From contig JAWPHD010001438.1 in assembly GCA_037043455.1 (NCBI GenBank), positions 1 through 64,000 on the forward strand: a stretch of DNA of 64,000 nucleotides, read 5' to 3'. The first letter of the stretch is position 1. Each line of letters starts with the position of its first letter. A model generated the notes under the pieces. It was not told where the DNA came from and ran no database searches. It worked only from the letters and a program-made list of their open reading frames with translations. A program made the translations under genes and the position numbers. Positions 9,289-19,265 of the stretch are shown one piece after another. Source of the stretch: Cyrtodaria siliqua. Its lineage: Eukaryota; Mollusca; Bivalvia; Adapedonta; Hiatellidae.

Positions 9289-10235
9289 AGAGAAAAGGCG
9301 TTGAAATGGACTGACAAGTTAGCAGATGAACTTCATAAGTATATACGAAGAAAGTTCACTCGACGCCGCGTGATTGTTAATGAAATTGATAAAATATGGT
9401 CTGCGGACTTGGTTGACATACAATCGTTTTCAAAGTTTAATAAAGGTACTAAATGCTTACTGTTATTGATTTATTTAGTAAATTTGCTTGGGTTGTACTC
9501 GTTCTAAATAAAACTGGTTTAGAAATATCTAAAGTGTTACAACAGATAATCAGTACAGGAGGACAGTGTAAATTGTTGTGGGTTGATCAAGGCGTGGAGT
9601 TTTACAATAAAATATTCAAGCAATTTCTCGATGATAATAATATCAAAATGTATCACACTTTTAATTTCGGAAAAGCTGTAGTAATTGAACGATTTAATAG
9701 AACATTGAAAGAGAGGATGTGGAAATATATTACAGCAAACATTACAAACACATATTTAGACGTGTTGCAAGAAATGATTGGCACGTATAATAATACAAAA
9801 CATCGGAGTATTAAAATGACGCCGATTGAGGCTAGTGATGAGAAAAATAAAGGAACAGTGTATTTCAACTTGTATGGAAAAATGAGAAGTAATCAAATTA
9901 AGCCAAAGTTTAAAATAGGGGATAATGTTACAATAAGCAGATATAAAAGAACGTTTGAAAAAGGTTATACCCCAAATTGGACTGAAGAAATATGTATTGT
10001 TGATGAAATTCAAAACACAAATCCTGTAACATACAAAATAAAAGATTTAAACAACGAAAACATTGATGGAAGCTTTTATGAATTAGAAATGATAAAAACA
10101 AAGCAAGAAATATTCAGGATTGAAAAAGTAATACGACGTGATTACAAAAAGAAACAAGCATCGATTAAATGGAAAGGTTACAATGAGGATTTCAATAGTT
10201 GGGTCCCACTCAAGGATATTGAAAATATTGAATAA
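9289..10235 (+). pseudogene. int: DDE integrase with C-terminal chromodomain, one frameshift
   Basis: This retroviral-type integrase would insert the element. The first frame (to about 9465) gives the N-terminal helix region (KLADELHKYIRRKF) and the first catalytic Asp (WSADLVD). After a frame change around 9447-9465 the second frame holds the second Asp (LWVDQGVEF, residue 45 of that frame) and the Glu (VIERFNRTLKERM, residue 79). The spacing is 33 residues between them, as in other Polintons. The last 42 residues form a chromodomain (EIFRIEKVI ... KWKGY ... NSW), which in Polinton and chromovirus integrases is thought to steer insertion to marked chromatin. No clear ATG is seen. The 5' end merges with decayed phospholipase gene sequence. 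Confidence 0.92.
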
Positions 10236-10271
10236 GGGTTTAAAAATAATTATATATAGTATTATTATATA

Positions 10272-10604
10272 ATGGAACAAGAAAGATTAGAAAAGGTTTG
10301 CAAAAAACTTAACAATTTAAAAAATAAATAAAGAAGAGAATTGATGAGAGGTAAGCCACTCCAAGTAGATATGAATATAGTTTCAATATGAAGTAGTTCG
10401 TGATGATTTTATGGACACCAATAAAAGACGAATGCTGGCCGAAATGGATAATTATGAACGTGAGCTAGTTATAAACAGAGAAGAGGTTCTTGAAATGAAA
10501 TTCAAAATAGCAAAGTGTAGAAAAATAAAATACACCATGGTAAAAATGATATGCAGAGCGATGATGAAGACTACTGCTCGGTTCCGTCTGACTTCGCTTT
10601 ATGA
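10272..10604 (+). pseudogene. Small right-end protein ending inside TIR
   Basis: TATAATG (10268-10274) provides the start at 10272. About 19 codons (MEQERLEKVCKKL...) lead to a stop. A second open piece from 10411 (MDTNKRRMLAEMDNYEREL) is highly charged and helical. A frame change near 10530 leads to an acidic tail (NDMQSDDEDY) that stops at 10602-10604, inside the inverted repeat. The left inverted repeat holds the matching inverted fragment with the same tail code. This conservation in both repeats supports real coding. Function unknown. Confidence 0.5.
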
Positions 10605-10855
10605 GTTGCAAATGTTGTGTTTATGGCAAACCAGATTGATTAGTAGTATAGAAACGAGGGGTATAGGTAGAGTTTCCTAGAGCGGGGGGGCTTGAGAAAA
10701 CTAATGAAATATGTGTTAATTTAGGCGTGACTTACATTTAGATCTTGGCCGTGTGAATGAGAGTTACGCCTGAGTTTTTGCTGAAATATTTCATTAGTTT
10801 TTCTCTTGCCCCGCGATGGGGAAACTGGCCCTATACCCATCGTTTCTATACTACT
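10541..10855. repeat. Polinton right terminal inverted repeat
   Basis: Reverse complement of 33-356 with scattered substitutions and a few small indels. It contains the 3' end of the small right-end gene (to 10604) and the terminal palindrome (10642-10855). Confidence 0.9.
10642..10855. repeat. Terminal palindrome inside right TIR
   Basis: It opens AGTAGTATAGAAACGAGGGGTATAG and closes CTATACCCATCGTTTCTATACTACT, with matching inner blocks such as GAGAAAACTAATGAAATAT against ATATTTCATTAGTTTTTCTC. The unit is 214 bp and corresponds to 33-250. Confidence 0.85.
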
Positions 10856-11318
10856 ATAATGTATCGTATATACTCACATACACATATAATTTATCGTGTG
10901 TACTCACATACCCATATAATGTATTGCAGATACTTATATGTATATACTATGTATTGTATATCTGCATATAGAATGTATCGTATGTACTTATATGCACATA
11001 TAATATATATCGAATATACTTATATACACATATAATACATCGCATATACTTATATACACATACAATTTATCGTGTGTACTCATATGCACATATAGTGTAT
11101 CGTATATACTTAGACACACCTATAATGTATCGTATGTATATATATATACTTCTTAATTTATCGTATATATTTACATACATATATATAATGTATATTGTGT
11201 GTACTTATATACACATATAATATATCGTGTATACGTACATACATATATTATATATCGTATACACTCACATACACATATAATGTATCGTATATTCTTAGAT
11301 ACCGAAATAATGTTGTCA
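10856..11318. repeat. 30-bp minisatellite, right flank of Polinton
   Basis: About 15 units of a 30-bp repeat with consensus near ATAATGTATCGTATATACTT followed by ACATACACAT, with many point changes and a few length variants. The array resumes exactly at the first base of a unit, while the left flank ends with the first six bases of a unit. This fits a 6-bp duplication on insertion. Confidence 0.85.
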
Positions 11319-13860
11319 TAAATATTGGTCCCAAGTGTCATTAAGATTGGATTTTTAGATTAAATTATTTAGCAGAAGCTGCAAAAAATTTCATTTTTCA
11401 AGTGTCAAAGGGACAAAACTCCGGCATTATAAGTGTGATCTTCTTTAATTTTCAAAATCGGCCGACATATTATTCCCATATATATTTCCGCCCAAGTATG
11501 AATTTACAATATCCAATATTATGTAAATTTTCAATTAAATAATGAACCAGATATTATAAGTTGAATACTAATACTGAAACCGCGAAGTTTTACTAAGGTC
11601 AGCTTTATATACCAACATCGAACATTCTGGATTAATGAATGTTCTGTTACAATCTACAAATCTCAGTATGTAAACAATATGCATGAGGGCAACATATAAT
11701 AACTAATTTGTTTTTTTATATGGAGATTTGAAAGTAGACTCGTTTTTCCTTTGTCAGCGATCATCTACGTTCGCTTCAGTTACCACATTGCGGACTGATG
11801 GCATGGCATGTCTTCAAAAGCGACCATCCCCACCAGTGTCAATAGAGAGACAAAGAACAAACAAAAACATTCCAAATCCTTGGTAGGCTTACACGAGTAA
11901 TGATTTTTCTCCTTCAACATGATTGGAATATGTTTTTGAATTAAATCATTTCTTATTTAATATTTCTCTTGTAGATTAGTCTATTAGTCTATAAGATTTA
12001 GTTAGTCGATTTTTTGTTACCTGTTATTGTTAGTAAAGGAATACAACAAACTGTACAATCCGTATGCCGGTGACAGATAAAAGTAGTATACTGAAGCCAT
12101 TTAAGAACTCCATTCTGAGTTGCTTGTTTTTAAAATGTACTAATGTCAGGTTCAACAACCAGTTTCACAATCATATTCCGCCCAATGTATATGCACAGAA
12201 AGGATAGAATCAAATGATATAAAACCTAATATTGAAGCCGGTCACCCGAGGGATAGACTAATCACAGACTAATAGGTCCATTACACTATATCTTCTCCCT
12301 CTCAACCAGTATTAAGGAGATACCATAGAAACAGACGTCCATCGCGAACATTTCTCTACATGCTACTTAGTGTAAAACAATCCGTTCCAATCGTTTCTCC
12401 TAGGTTTTGTCAGAAACTGTTTTATGTCAGAGATAATATTTACATTCACTCGATACCTTTAAAGGAGGCGGAGCTATTGCGAACGCATCCACTGTTCAAG
12501 TTAAACACAGAGGAGTGATCAATTATTATTTCCGACCAACACACTATATGGGGATGTGATTATCTTAGGTTATTTAAAGGTGCCCCAGAGAGTGGGGGAA
12601 ATATGTCTCAATTAAATGGGACTGTCCTCATCAAACTAACAATGTTAATGAAATGTCTTGCCCATCTATACACCGACACACCCAGTGGTGAAAGTAAAAC
12701 GCGAACATATGATCTCTTGATTGAATTCTTACCATGCAACCCAGCTAACATCTGGTCAATTTAACCTCAATTTAAAGCATACCAGTAAAGTTCAGCGACT
12801 GTTCTGATTTAAATAAGCTGCTCGCCAAGACATTTTGAAAGAACACGAAAATAATATACATGTCGGTCTTCTTCAATTGTGTGTGGGGGCTTATTACTGA
12901 ATTCTGCTTTACTAAAGCCCAGCATTAACAACCTTTATCGGATGGCTTGACGATCAACTCTGGATTATTGAGGCGCAATTATCTGTGGTTGGTGGATACA
13001 AGCGTGGGAATTAGTAATATACCAATGACCAATTATCGTTTATCTAGTAATCAGACATTCATTACGTGATCATCGCAAAATTGTAAAACTAGCAATTTTA
13101 TTATCGCTGAAAACAAGCATATACAAGAATAATTCGAATTACTATAATTAACTACAACATAAACTCTCTTTTATATACATCGCCTACGAAATAAAACAAC
13201 ACATAACACAGCTTATACAAATCACTCTGGGTGGCGCGGTTGACCCTGGTGCATCCATCTAATCGCGGTGGCGCTCAACTGCATTACACGGACATAACTT
13301 AATGCGGTGTTTTTATTCCAGATTGACTAGTCTTGTGAAAAGATATGGTCAGATATTGGCACCCGTTAACTGAAAAGAAGTAATCGTTACTTCTATTTAG
13401 CAAATTGCGGGTATTTTGTTCGTCATGCAGTTTTCATATTCATTCCATAACACCTACACCGCTTGAGATAATGAAATGAAACTTAAGCTGCATATGTGTT
13501 TTCAAAGGACCATGTGATGTTATGTTTGTTTTCATTCCAATAACGATGTTCAACAAATTCAGATATTGAGATGAAACTATGTGTTTATGTGTCATTAATA
13601 TATGGTATGCACAACAATAATGTTCGGTCTAACGATTAAGGTCAATATCATGTTTTATTTTTGTCCTTAACTTCTAAACTCCCGAGAACACTGTATACCA
13701 CTGATATGTGTTGAACACCAAATACCAGGTCATGCTTTGATTATGCCAAGTTCAGCTAGTTAGCGGAGGACCGACATTTGCTTTAAAGGAAAATAAGAGC
13801 TGAACATCGAAGAAAATCAAAAACTATTTTCTAATACAGCTTTATTTGGAGTAAGGATGC
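11319..13860. other. No gene recognised
   Basis: AT-rich unique-looking sequence with stops in all frames. I see no convincing repeat or RNA gene. The 12.2-12.7 kb part is slightly richer in GC but has no long open frame. Confidence 0.5.
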
Positions 13861-13874
13861 TTGGTTTATTCGGG

Positions 13875-14205
13875 AGCTAGTGTGACCCAGTGGAGAGATG
13901 GTTACACTTGACATCCGAAGATCACTAGTTCGAGCCACGCCAATGCCATTGAGCTGCTTCTGTGTTTTCTTGCGCAAGACAATTTCCTTTGGCTTTGTCC
14001 GTCATATATCCCGTTAATCGGGTGGTCCAAAATATCAGAGATTATTCTCCTAGCATGTTAAACAACAATTAGAATATGTTCGATAGTAATAGTAAGGCAG
14101 GGTTCCAGGATCCCTATATATCCTTCCCTTCTTATTGGGGTGGCTCTAAATAACCATAATGGGTTCATGAGACGTTAAACAACAGTTCAACTGAGTTTTT
14201 TTTTG
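13875..14205 (+). repeat. SINE-like interspersed repeat, tRNA-derived head
   Basis: The head (13885-13945) looks like a polymerase III promoter: 'gtggagagatggttaca' resembles an A box and 'tagttcgagcc' a B box. Two tail segments follow, each closing with '(g)ttaaacaac' (near 14060 and 14192). The second tail ('ggttccaggatccctatatatcc ... gggtgg') recurs, diverged, at 44280-44375. Family name not assigned. Confidence 0.55.
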
Positions 14206-15092
14206 TGCATATTATTGATGGAATGAATCATGTCTTCCTCACGTTATTTTCATTGTTACAGGTACGAGAGTCATTGTAACCGTTAGAGCGTCCTCGGCCT
14301 CTCTTGTTGTGCAATATTGCCTGACAATAATAGCCACTCAACTCTATTTACAATTATACGTATCATACATTAATACATATTAAATTGTAAAAGTGTGCAA
14401 TGGAAACACCCTTTTTCTCACTTTATAGTTTTCAACAATAAAAACAATAGAGTTTTGGAAATGCCCACAAATCGACGGCAAGATTTGCCCAAGGCAAACA
14501 ATGAAAGATCCCGAGAATGTCAAAGGTATTACAATTTTGGAGGTTTGAGTTAACTGTTTGGTGTTGTTACACAAATAATTACTGCTTCACCTTAGCTGTT
14601 GAATGGCATAAACGGCCCTTTTGAAATGTTGTGCATGTTTTATTTCTTTGAAATGGAATGTATTTACAGGTAGGGGATTGTTTCCATTTGCAGACAACTG
14701 TGGGACGATTAAATAACAGTTTCAGTCGTTCCAGATCACGTTGACAATATTCTAAAAAGAAAATGGGTGCTACAATGAAGTATCGGTAACAGCGGTAAGT
14801 TGCTTGACCGTAATAACTACTGGGCTAGAGATTGCCAAATACCGAGATACGTTAGTTTTGCTTTTTACACGTTACAAAAGTCGACGTGTAATTATTGTAA
14901 ACCGTTCTACCTGTATAACCGTGATAGCGCATTGTGTCCGCCAGGTTCGCTGCGCTTCTGACCTGTGTACTTCAGCGCGAGGCATGTCGGGATTGAACTA
15001 CTTTCACAATGGCGGCGTTAGAAGGTTTTGTAATTTCGCGACCAGTGATTTTTCTAATTTTTTCCTAAATTTACAAGGTAATTTGTTTCAAA
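14206..15092. other. No gene recognised; GC-richer end
   Basis: Mostly AT-rich sequence without long frames. Around 14880-15010 the sequence becomes richer in CpG and includes 'cacaatggcggcg', which has the look of a promoter-proximal stretch or a first exon next to the open frame at 15093. Confidence 0.35.
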
Positions 15093-15335
15093 ATGGCATT
15101 TGCCTATAAACCGATACTTGCTATGCCTGTCAAGGAGGTAAAGTCATGTCTAGCATGTGATAAAAGTACGTCAGGACATGTAAGAAGCTTAAAAAATGTA
15201 GCCATGCGAACCATATTGACTGCATTATGCATATATGATGATTTACTGTCAGTTTTGAATGTACAATTGTCCAAGGATATGCCAAACATTTTTATATGTG
15301 ATACCTGTTTACCGTTTAGAAAGTCGTCGAAATGA
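15093..15335 (+). CDS. Candidate exon or gene fragment with two CxxC pairs
   Basis: This 80-codon frame begins at ATG 15093 and stops at 15333-15335. It has a Cys-x2-Cys near the start (SCLACDK, about residue 19-22) and another near the end (FICDTC, about residue 70-73), separated by a helical, leucine-rich middle. That spacing resembles a small zinc-binding domain such as a ZAD-like fold. It has ordinary-looking amino-acid use, unlike the random frames around it, and follows a CpG-rich stretch. I do not recognise the protein, and no downstream exon is evident. It could be a first exon, a retrocopy or chance. Confidence 0.35.
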   Translation: MAFAYKPILAMPVKEVKSCLACDKSTSGHVRSLKNVAMRTILTALCIYDDLLSVLNVQLSKDMPNIFICDTCLPFRKSSK

Positions 15336-16780
15336 GAGCCGTCAGAGAAGTCTGATAAACCTAGTGCTTATTTACTCCCACTGCTACATGTACAGGCTAT
15401 GCTCGCTCATCTATATACCGGTGTACTTGTCATAAAATGCATCCAGTTGAAAGCGAAAATATAATGATTTAAAAATATGTGTTATAGGATGATAAAATAA
15501 TCTAATATGAAATAGGAAGAGCACAGTTCATGTCTGATATATGCAGCATGTGCAAGTCTAACGTCATGTATTATCGTGGTACGCCATTACACGCGTTATT
15601 TATGATATATGACGATGATTGACGTCACAGCTCGTGAGCTATTTTTACCAGAAGGGAAACCCCAACACTGTTGGAATATAAAAGTTAAATCAACTGCATC
15701 AGTTTTCCTAAAGTATTAAAAAAAGTAAAAAATCTGTTAAAGAACAACTATTTTTAAGTTTGGACAATGTTTCTACCTCATATATATCCCCATAACAAAG
15801 TTACTTCGTGTTTACATTCATCCATCTGTTGTCCAATAATTCAGACGCTGCTCCTGTTCGGATTATTCCTTTCTTCTGAAGGGGTATTCATAAAAAGGCA
15901 TTGTGTAGCACATACCGTACTTCCTATAATTGGATCATTTTTCGACTTGCCACGATAATGCGGACACTCTATCCATAATGGAATCTTCCGACCAAATCGG
16001 AATAGTTCGCGACATCCGGTAAAAAGTGATTCACCGGAGACAATTTTGTCAATGTAAACAAAGATGATATATTACTGAATTTATAGGTCATTGAAATCGA
16101 GAACAATTATAAATGGTTGTAGCGCAGTTCACGTTTCACTACGATATACCACGATAATGGGGGCCATGACATTACATGTAAGTGTATGAATCGTGACATA
16201 CCACCTCCACCCCCAACACATTTCAATTCGTTCCCAGACAGATATGACATATGGACCGAACTTCGAAATGCTATCTAGTCATGATCCAGTCTGGATTGAC
16301 AATGGCTGAACCACTCACCGTCATGAAAGCTAGACAAATGTGCAGCCGAATCGGGACTCAGCCCGGGACCTTTTCGTTCTTCCTACTTTCGGACTACCTT
16401 TCGATACTCTACCTACCAGCTGAGTTAATTGAGCTTATCTGTCATACTATCTACTTCATTAATATACACAAACCGTGATGCATATAAATTTTTCTGCTGA
16501 ACAGCATCATACAGTAAAAAGCAACATGAATATTTGTTAGGATCAACTAGACTTCATGGGCAACATTTCTGTAAAGTTTCATGAAAATCCATTAAGTAGT
16601 TTCAGAGGAGTAGTCGCTACAAATATAAGTTTACATAGGACGACGGACGCCGCACCACGGCAAAAGCAGAGATCAGTCAAGCTAAAATTCATTGAGTTTG
16701 ACAGATAGTTACTTTATTCATTTCCTGAATTATGGCATTCATTGCATTCTTGTGGAATTGTGCAAGTGGAATTGTCCTGC
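15336..16780. other. No gene recognised
   Basis: AT-rich, with only short frames. The open frame around 16251-16478 has no recognisable features. I see no repeat copies found elsewhere in the window. Confidence 0.45.
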
Positions 16781-16845
16781 CCTGGATCCTTACAGCTGGT
16801 ATGGGATGTTGGAACCAGCATCTTTAATCCATCATATGAGCAAAG

Positions 16846-16985
16846 TTGAATTGGGACTTTACAGCGCACCAACACAAGAAAGGTTATATGGCGCCAGACA
16901 GGGATGAACATACCAGGCTCATCCTCCATTTACATCTAGATACAATATGGAGACTGGACCTAGAACCTTTTGAGCAAAGATGAGA
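16846..16985 (+). repeat. Interspersed repeat R1, copy 1
   Basis: The stretch 'ttgaattggg...gcgcaccaacac...ggttatatggcgcc...caggctcatc' recurs at 18539-18668 (same strand) and 57569-57672 (inverted). Divergence between copies is moderate. It looks like a short interspersed element of unknown class. Confidence 0.75.
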
Positions 16986-17244
16986 TGTCACTACAGAATA
17001 ACACTCTCCTCAAGAAGAGAAAGTGTCTTTATCCTATGTATATATTTAAATGGTTTTCTATGACTTGACATGTATATTATTTCTGTCAGGCATTTAAAAC
17101 CTGCATTGGATAATTACACAAACATCATGTGACTGCAACATTTACATATCATCTGGACTGCTGTGAAATGGATTTAGATAAAGAACAAAGACGATGTCAA
17201 CTACAAAACAGCTGTAAAAAAAATAATATATAAATATCCTTTGT

Positions 17245-17700
17245 ATGTTTAAACAATTGTGTGTGACTGATAGTATTCTGTCAGCTTTGGATGGCAGTTC
17301 ACATCTGAAAGCATTGAAGTCGTTGGATAATCCCAATTGTAAATTTAAAGGGACACATGGGAATCTTGTTTTTTTATTATATAACATATACTTTTTCCAT
17401 ATATATGCAATTGTTCAGTCATTTATAGTAATCAAATTGACTTTGTTTATGTATATACTAACTATTGGCAATATTGCAGCAATATTATATGTAAACCTTT
17501 GGTTGCCAATTAAAACTCAAAATTTAATTAAATTTTATGTCAGACGTGAATTGATTGATGCTAAGCAGCTTCAAGATTGCCGTGTGTTAAACACAGTTAA
17601 TTTATATGGTGGTAACATTGCTCAGGGGGTTACAGAAAATATAGAATGCCATTATGGTAATATGTTACACCATTTTTCTTTTTTTTTAATTTTTGCATAA
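17245..17700 (+). CDS. Open frame of unknown status
   Basis: A 151-codon frame in AT-rich DNA. The N-terminal 40 residues are of mixed composition (SILSALDGSSHLKALKSL). The middle is dominated by I, F, L and Y and could form two membrane helices, which is also what random AT-rich DNA gives. I recognise no family and no neighbouring exon. More likely fortuitous than real, but the longest frame of the 11-24 kb stretch. Confidence 0.15.
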   Translation: MFKQLCVTDSILSALDGSSHLKALKSLDNPNCKFKGTHGNLVFLLYNIYFFHIYAIVQSFIVIKLTLFMYILTIGNIAAILYVNLWLPIKTQNLIKFYVRRELIDAKQLQDCRVLNTVNLYGGNIAQGVTENIECHYGNMLHHFSFFLIFA

Positions 17701-18538
17701 AATGATTTAGGCTTGCTCTGTTGAGAAATAAAATCAGTTTTTGTATGTTTAAGCAATTTGATAACTTGATCTAAGAAGGCCCCAACATAGTATGTGTTTG
17801 TAGGATATACTTTAGTTAATACTTACAATTGTCATGAAAGTCTGTTCTGTATTCTATGTGATGGGAAATCCATGGGCAGATGTAAGTGATGAGATACATG
17901 ATTGTAGAAATAACATGTTTATCCCAAATCACTATCCAATCGCAAATGCAGAACTTAAATACACACTTGCAAGATGGATAGTTTCATGTGACAGCAAGAG
18001 GTCATGACTATGTCCCACTTCCTTTATGGTCTGGCACAAATGCTAGCTGCAGACTGCTGTTATCACCTTATGAGTATCTGTCCTGGTTTCTTGCTATACT
18101 TAACTAGGGTATGCAGATGCTAAAACATAAAAAACATAGCAAGTATAGGTACATGTACATTATCACTGTGTAGCATGTACATTATCACTGTGTAGGAGGT
18201 ATAATGAAGAATGAGTTATTTCCATTTCTTTCTACTGATACTGAACACAATCAATTTTAATTTAATGTCATGGCAGCCTCATTTCCGAAGAAGAGTTTGT
18301 TAGTTTTTTGTATCACTGATTAACACAGACCTTCAGTGAGATCGTTAATGTGCATATGGAGTAACCTGTTTCTTCAATACACTGATCGATACATGATTAC
18401 CTGCATACATAAAAGGTCTACATTACTTTATTATTTTAAAAGGTACTAGTATGCCATATACATTGCTTTGGCATAACTGTAACTACTGTAGACTGCAATA
18501 GCTACCTCAATACAATATCGACAGCCGATGATACTGAA
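17701..18538. other. No gene recognised
   Basis: AT-rich intergenic sequence. One short direct repeat ('gtacattatcactgtgtag' near 18155 and 18178) is visible, otherwise nothing. Confidence 0.45.
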
Positions 18539-18930
18539 TTGAATTGGGGTTTTAAGGCGCACCAACACATGAAAAGCTTATATGGCGCCTCACAGGCATG
18601 AACATGCCAGGCTCATCTTCCATGTACATCGAGATAAAATGTGGAAAATGGGCCTAGAACTTTCTCACCCTGAACTTCAGAGTTGCTGCAAATTCTATCG
18701 TAGAAACTCCATTTACGCTGGAGCCACGTTATTGTTTTTCTGCCACTGCTCTTTTGATACGAGCGAGATAGCACCTGAAACAATGCAGGGATCATGATGA
18801 AGACCTTTAATGAACATGAACAAAAAATGAACATGAATTTGGTGGGATTCTACCCCTCCAAAGGGATCTTTAGTGGCCGAATTCTTTGCCCCGTGACCAA
18901 ACGGGGGCCCCCGGGAACCACACGGGTCCC
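18539..18930 (+). repeat. Interspersed repeat R1, copy 2, with GC-rich tail
   Basis: 18539-18668 matches the copies at 16846 and 57569. The sequence that follows includes 'gtgggattctacccctccaaagggatcttta' and a GC-rich near-palindrome at 18896-18932 ('gaccaaacggggg ... acgggtc'). Whether the tail belongs to the same element is not shown by the other copies here. Confidence 0.6.
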
Positions 18931-18979
18931 GATGATACTGAACACAGCTACATGTTAAATAACTGAATCCAAACCATAT

Positions 18980-19265
18980 GTCTTCCATAGCTCAGTAGGT
19001 ATAGTGCTAGTATTATGCTGACAAAAAGTCGCCCCAACTACAAATCAGTAGTTTTATTATGTACTGGTCCTTTGGGATCATCAGGCCCATTCTGTGTAGC
19101 TTTAAAGTAGAATATCGCTTTAGTCGGTGCTAGGAGGCGTGAGAGGTGTTGCATATTATAATAACCTCTCTTGAACAGACTCCATAAAACCGAGTCTGCA
19201 ACTTTTCTCTCTTGTTTGTGTTTGTTGCTTCCAAAAGATCACCTTTTCAGTAATTATTTACATAT
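18980..19265 (+). repeat. Interspersed repeat R2
   Basis: It begins with a tRNA-like 'ccatagctcagtaggtatagtgc' and contains 'actggtcctttgggatcatcag', 'gagaggtgttgca' and 'gaacagactc.ataaaaccgagtctgc', followed by 'ctcttgtttgtgtttgttgcttcc'. The same blocks recur at 50118-50215 and 53965-54490, with a short inverted-arm piece at 38160. The arms ACAGACTC..ATAAAACCGAGTCTGC can pair. Confidence 0.65.

Larger units (their letters stand above)
33..10855. mobile_element. Polinton/Maverick DNA transposon, complete, decayed
   Basis: The element is 10,823 bp long, begins AGTAGTAT and ends ATACTACT, and has terminal inverted repeats of about 320 bp that I estimate by eye to be roughly 93% identical in the outer 215 bp. 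It is flanked by the 6-bp direct repeat ATAATG (27-32 and 10856-10861). Ends of the 5'-AG...CT-3' type and a 6-bp target duplication are established Polinton traits. The gene set is also diagnostic: protein-primed polymerase B, packaging ATPase, capsid proteins, adenovirus-type protease and a chromodomain integrase. Almost all genes are interrupted, so this copy is not expected to move by itself. It is smaller than many Polintons (often 15-20 kb). Confidence 0.96.
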
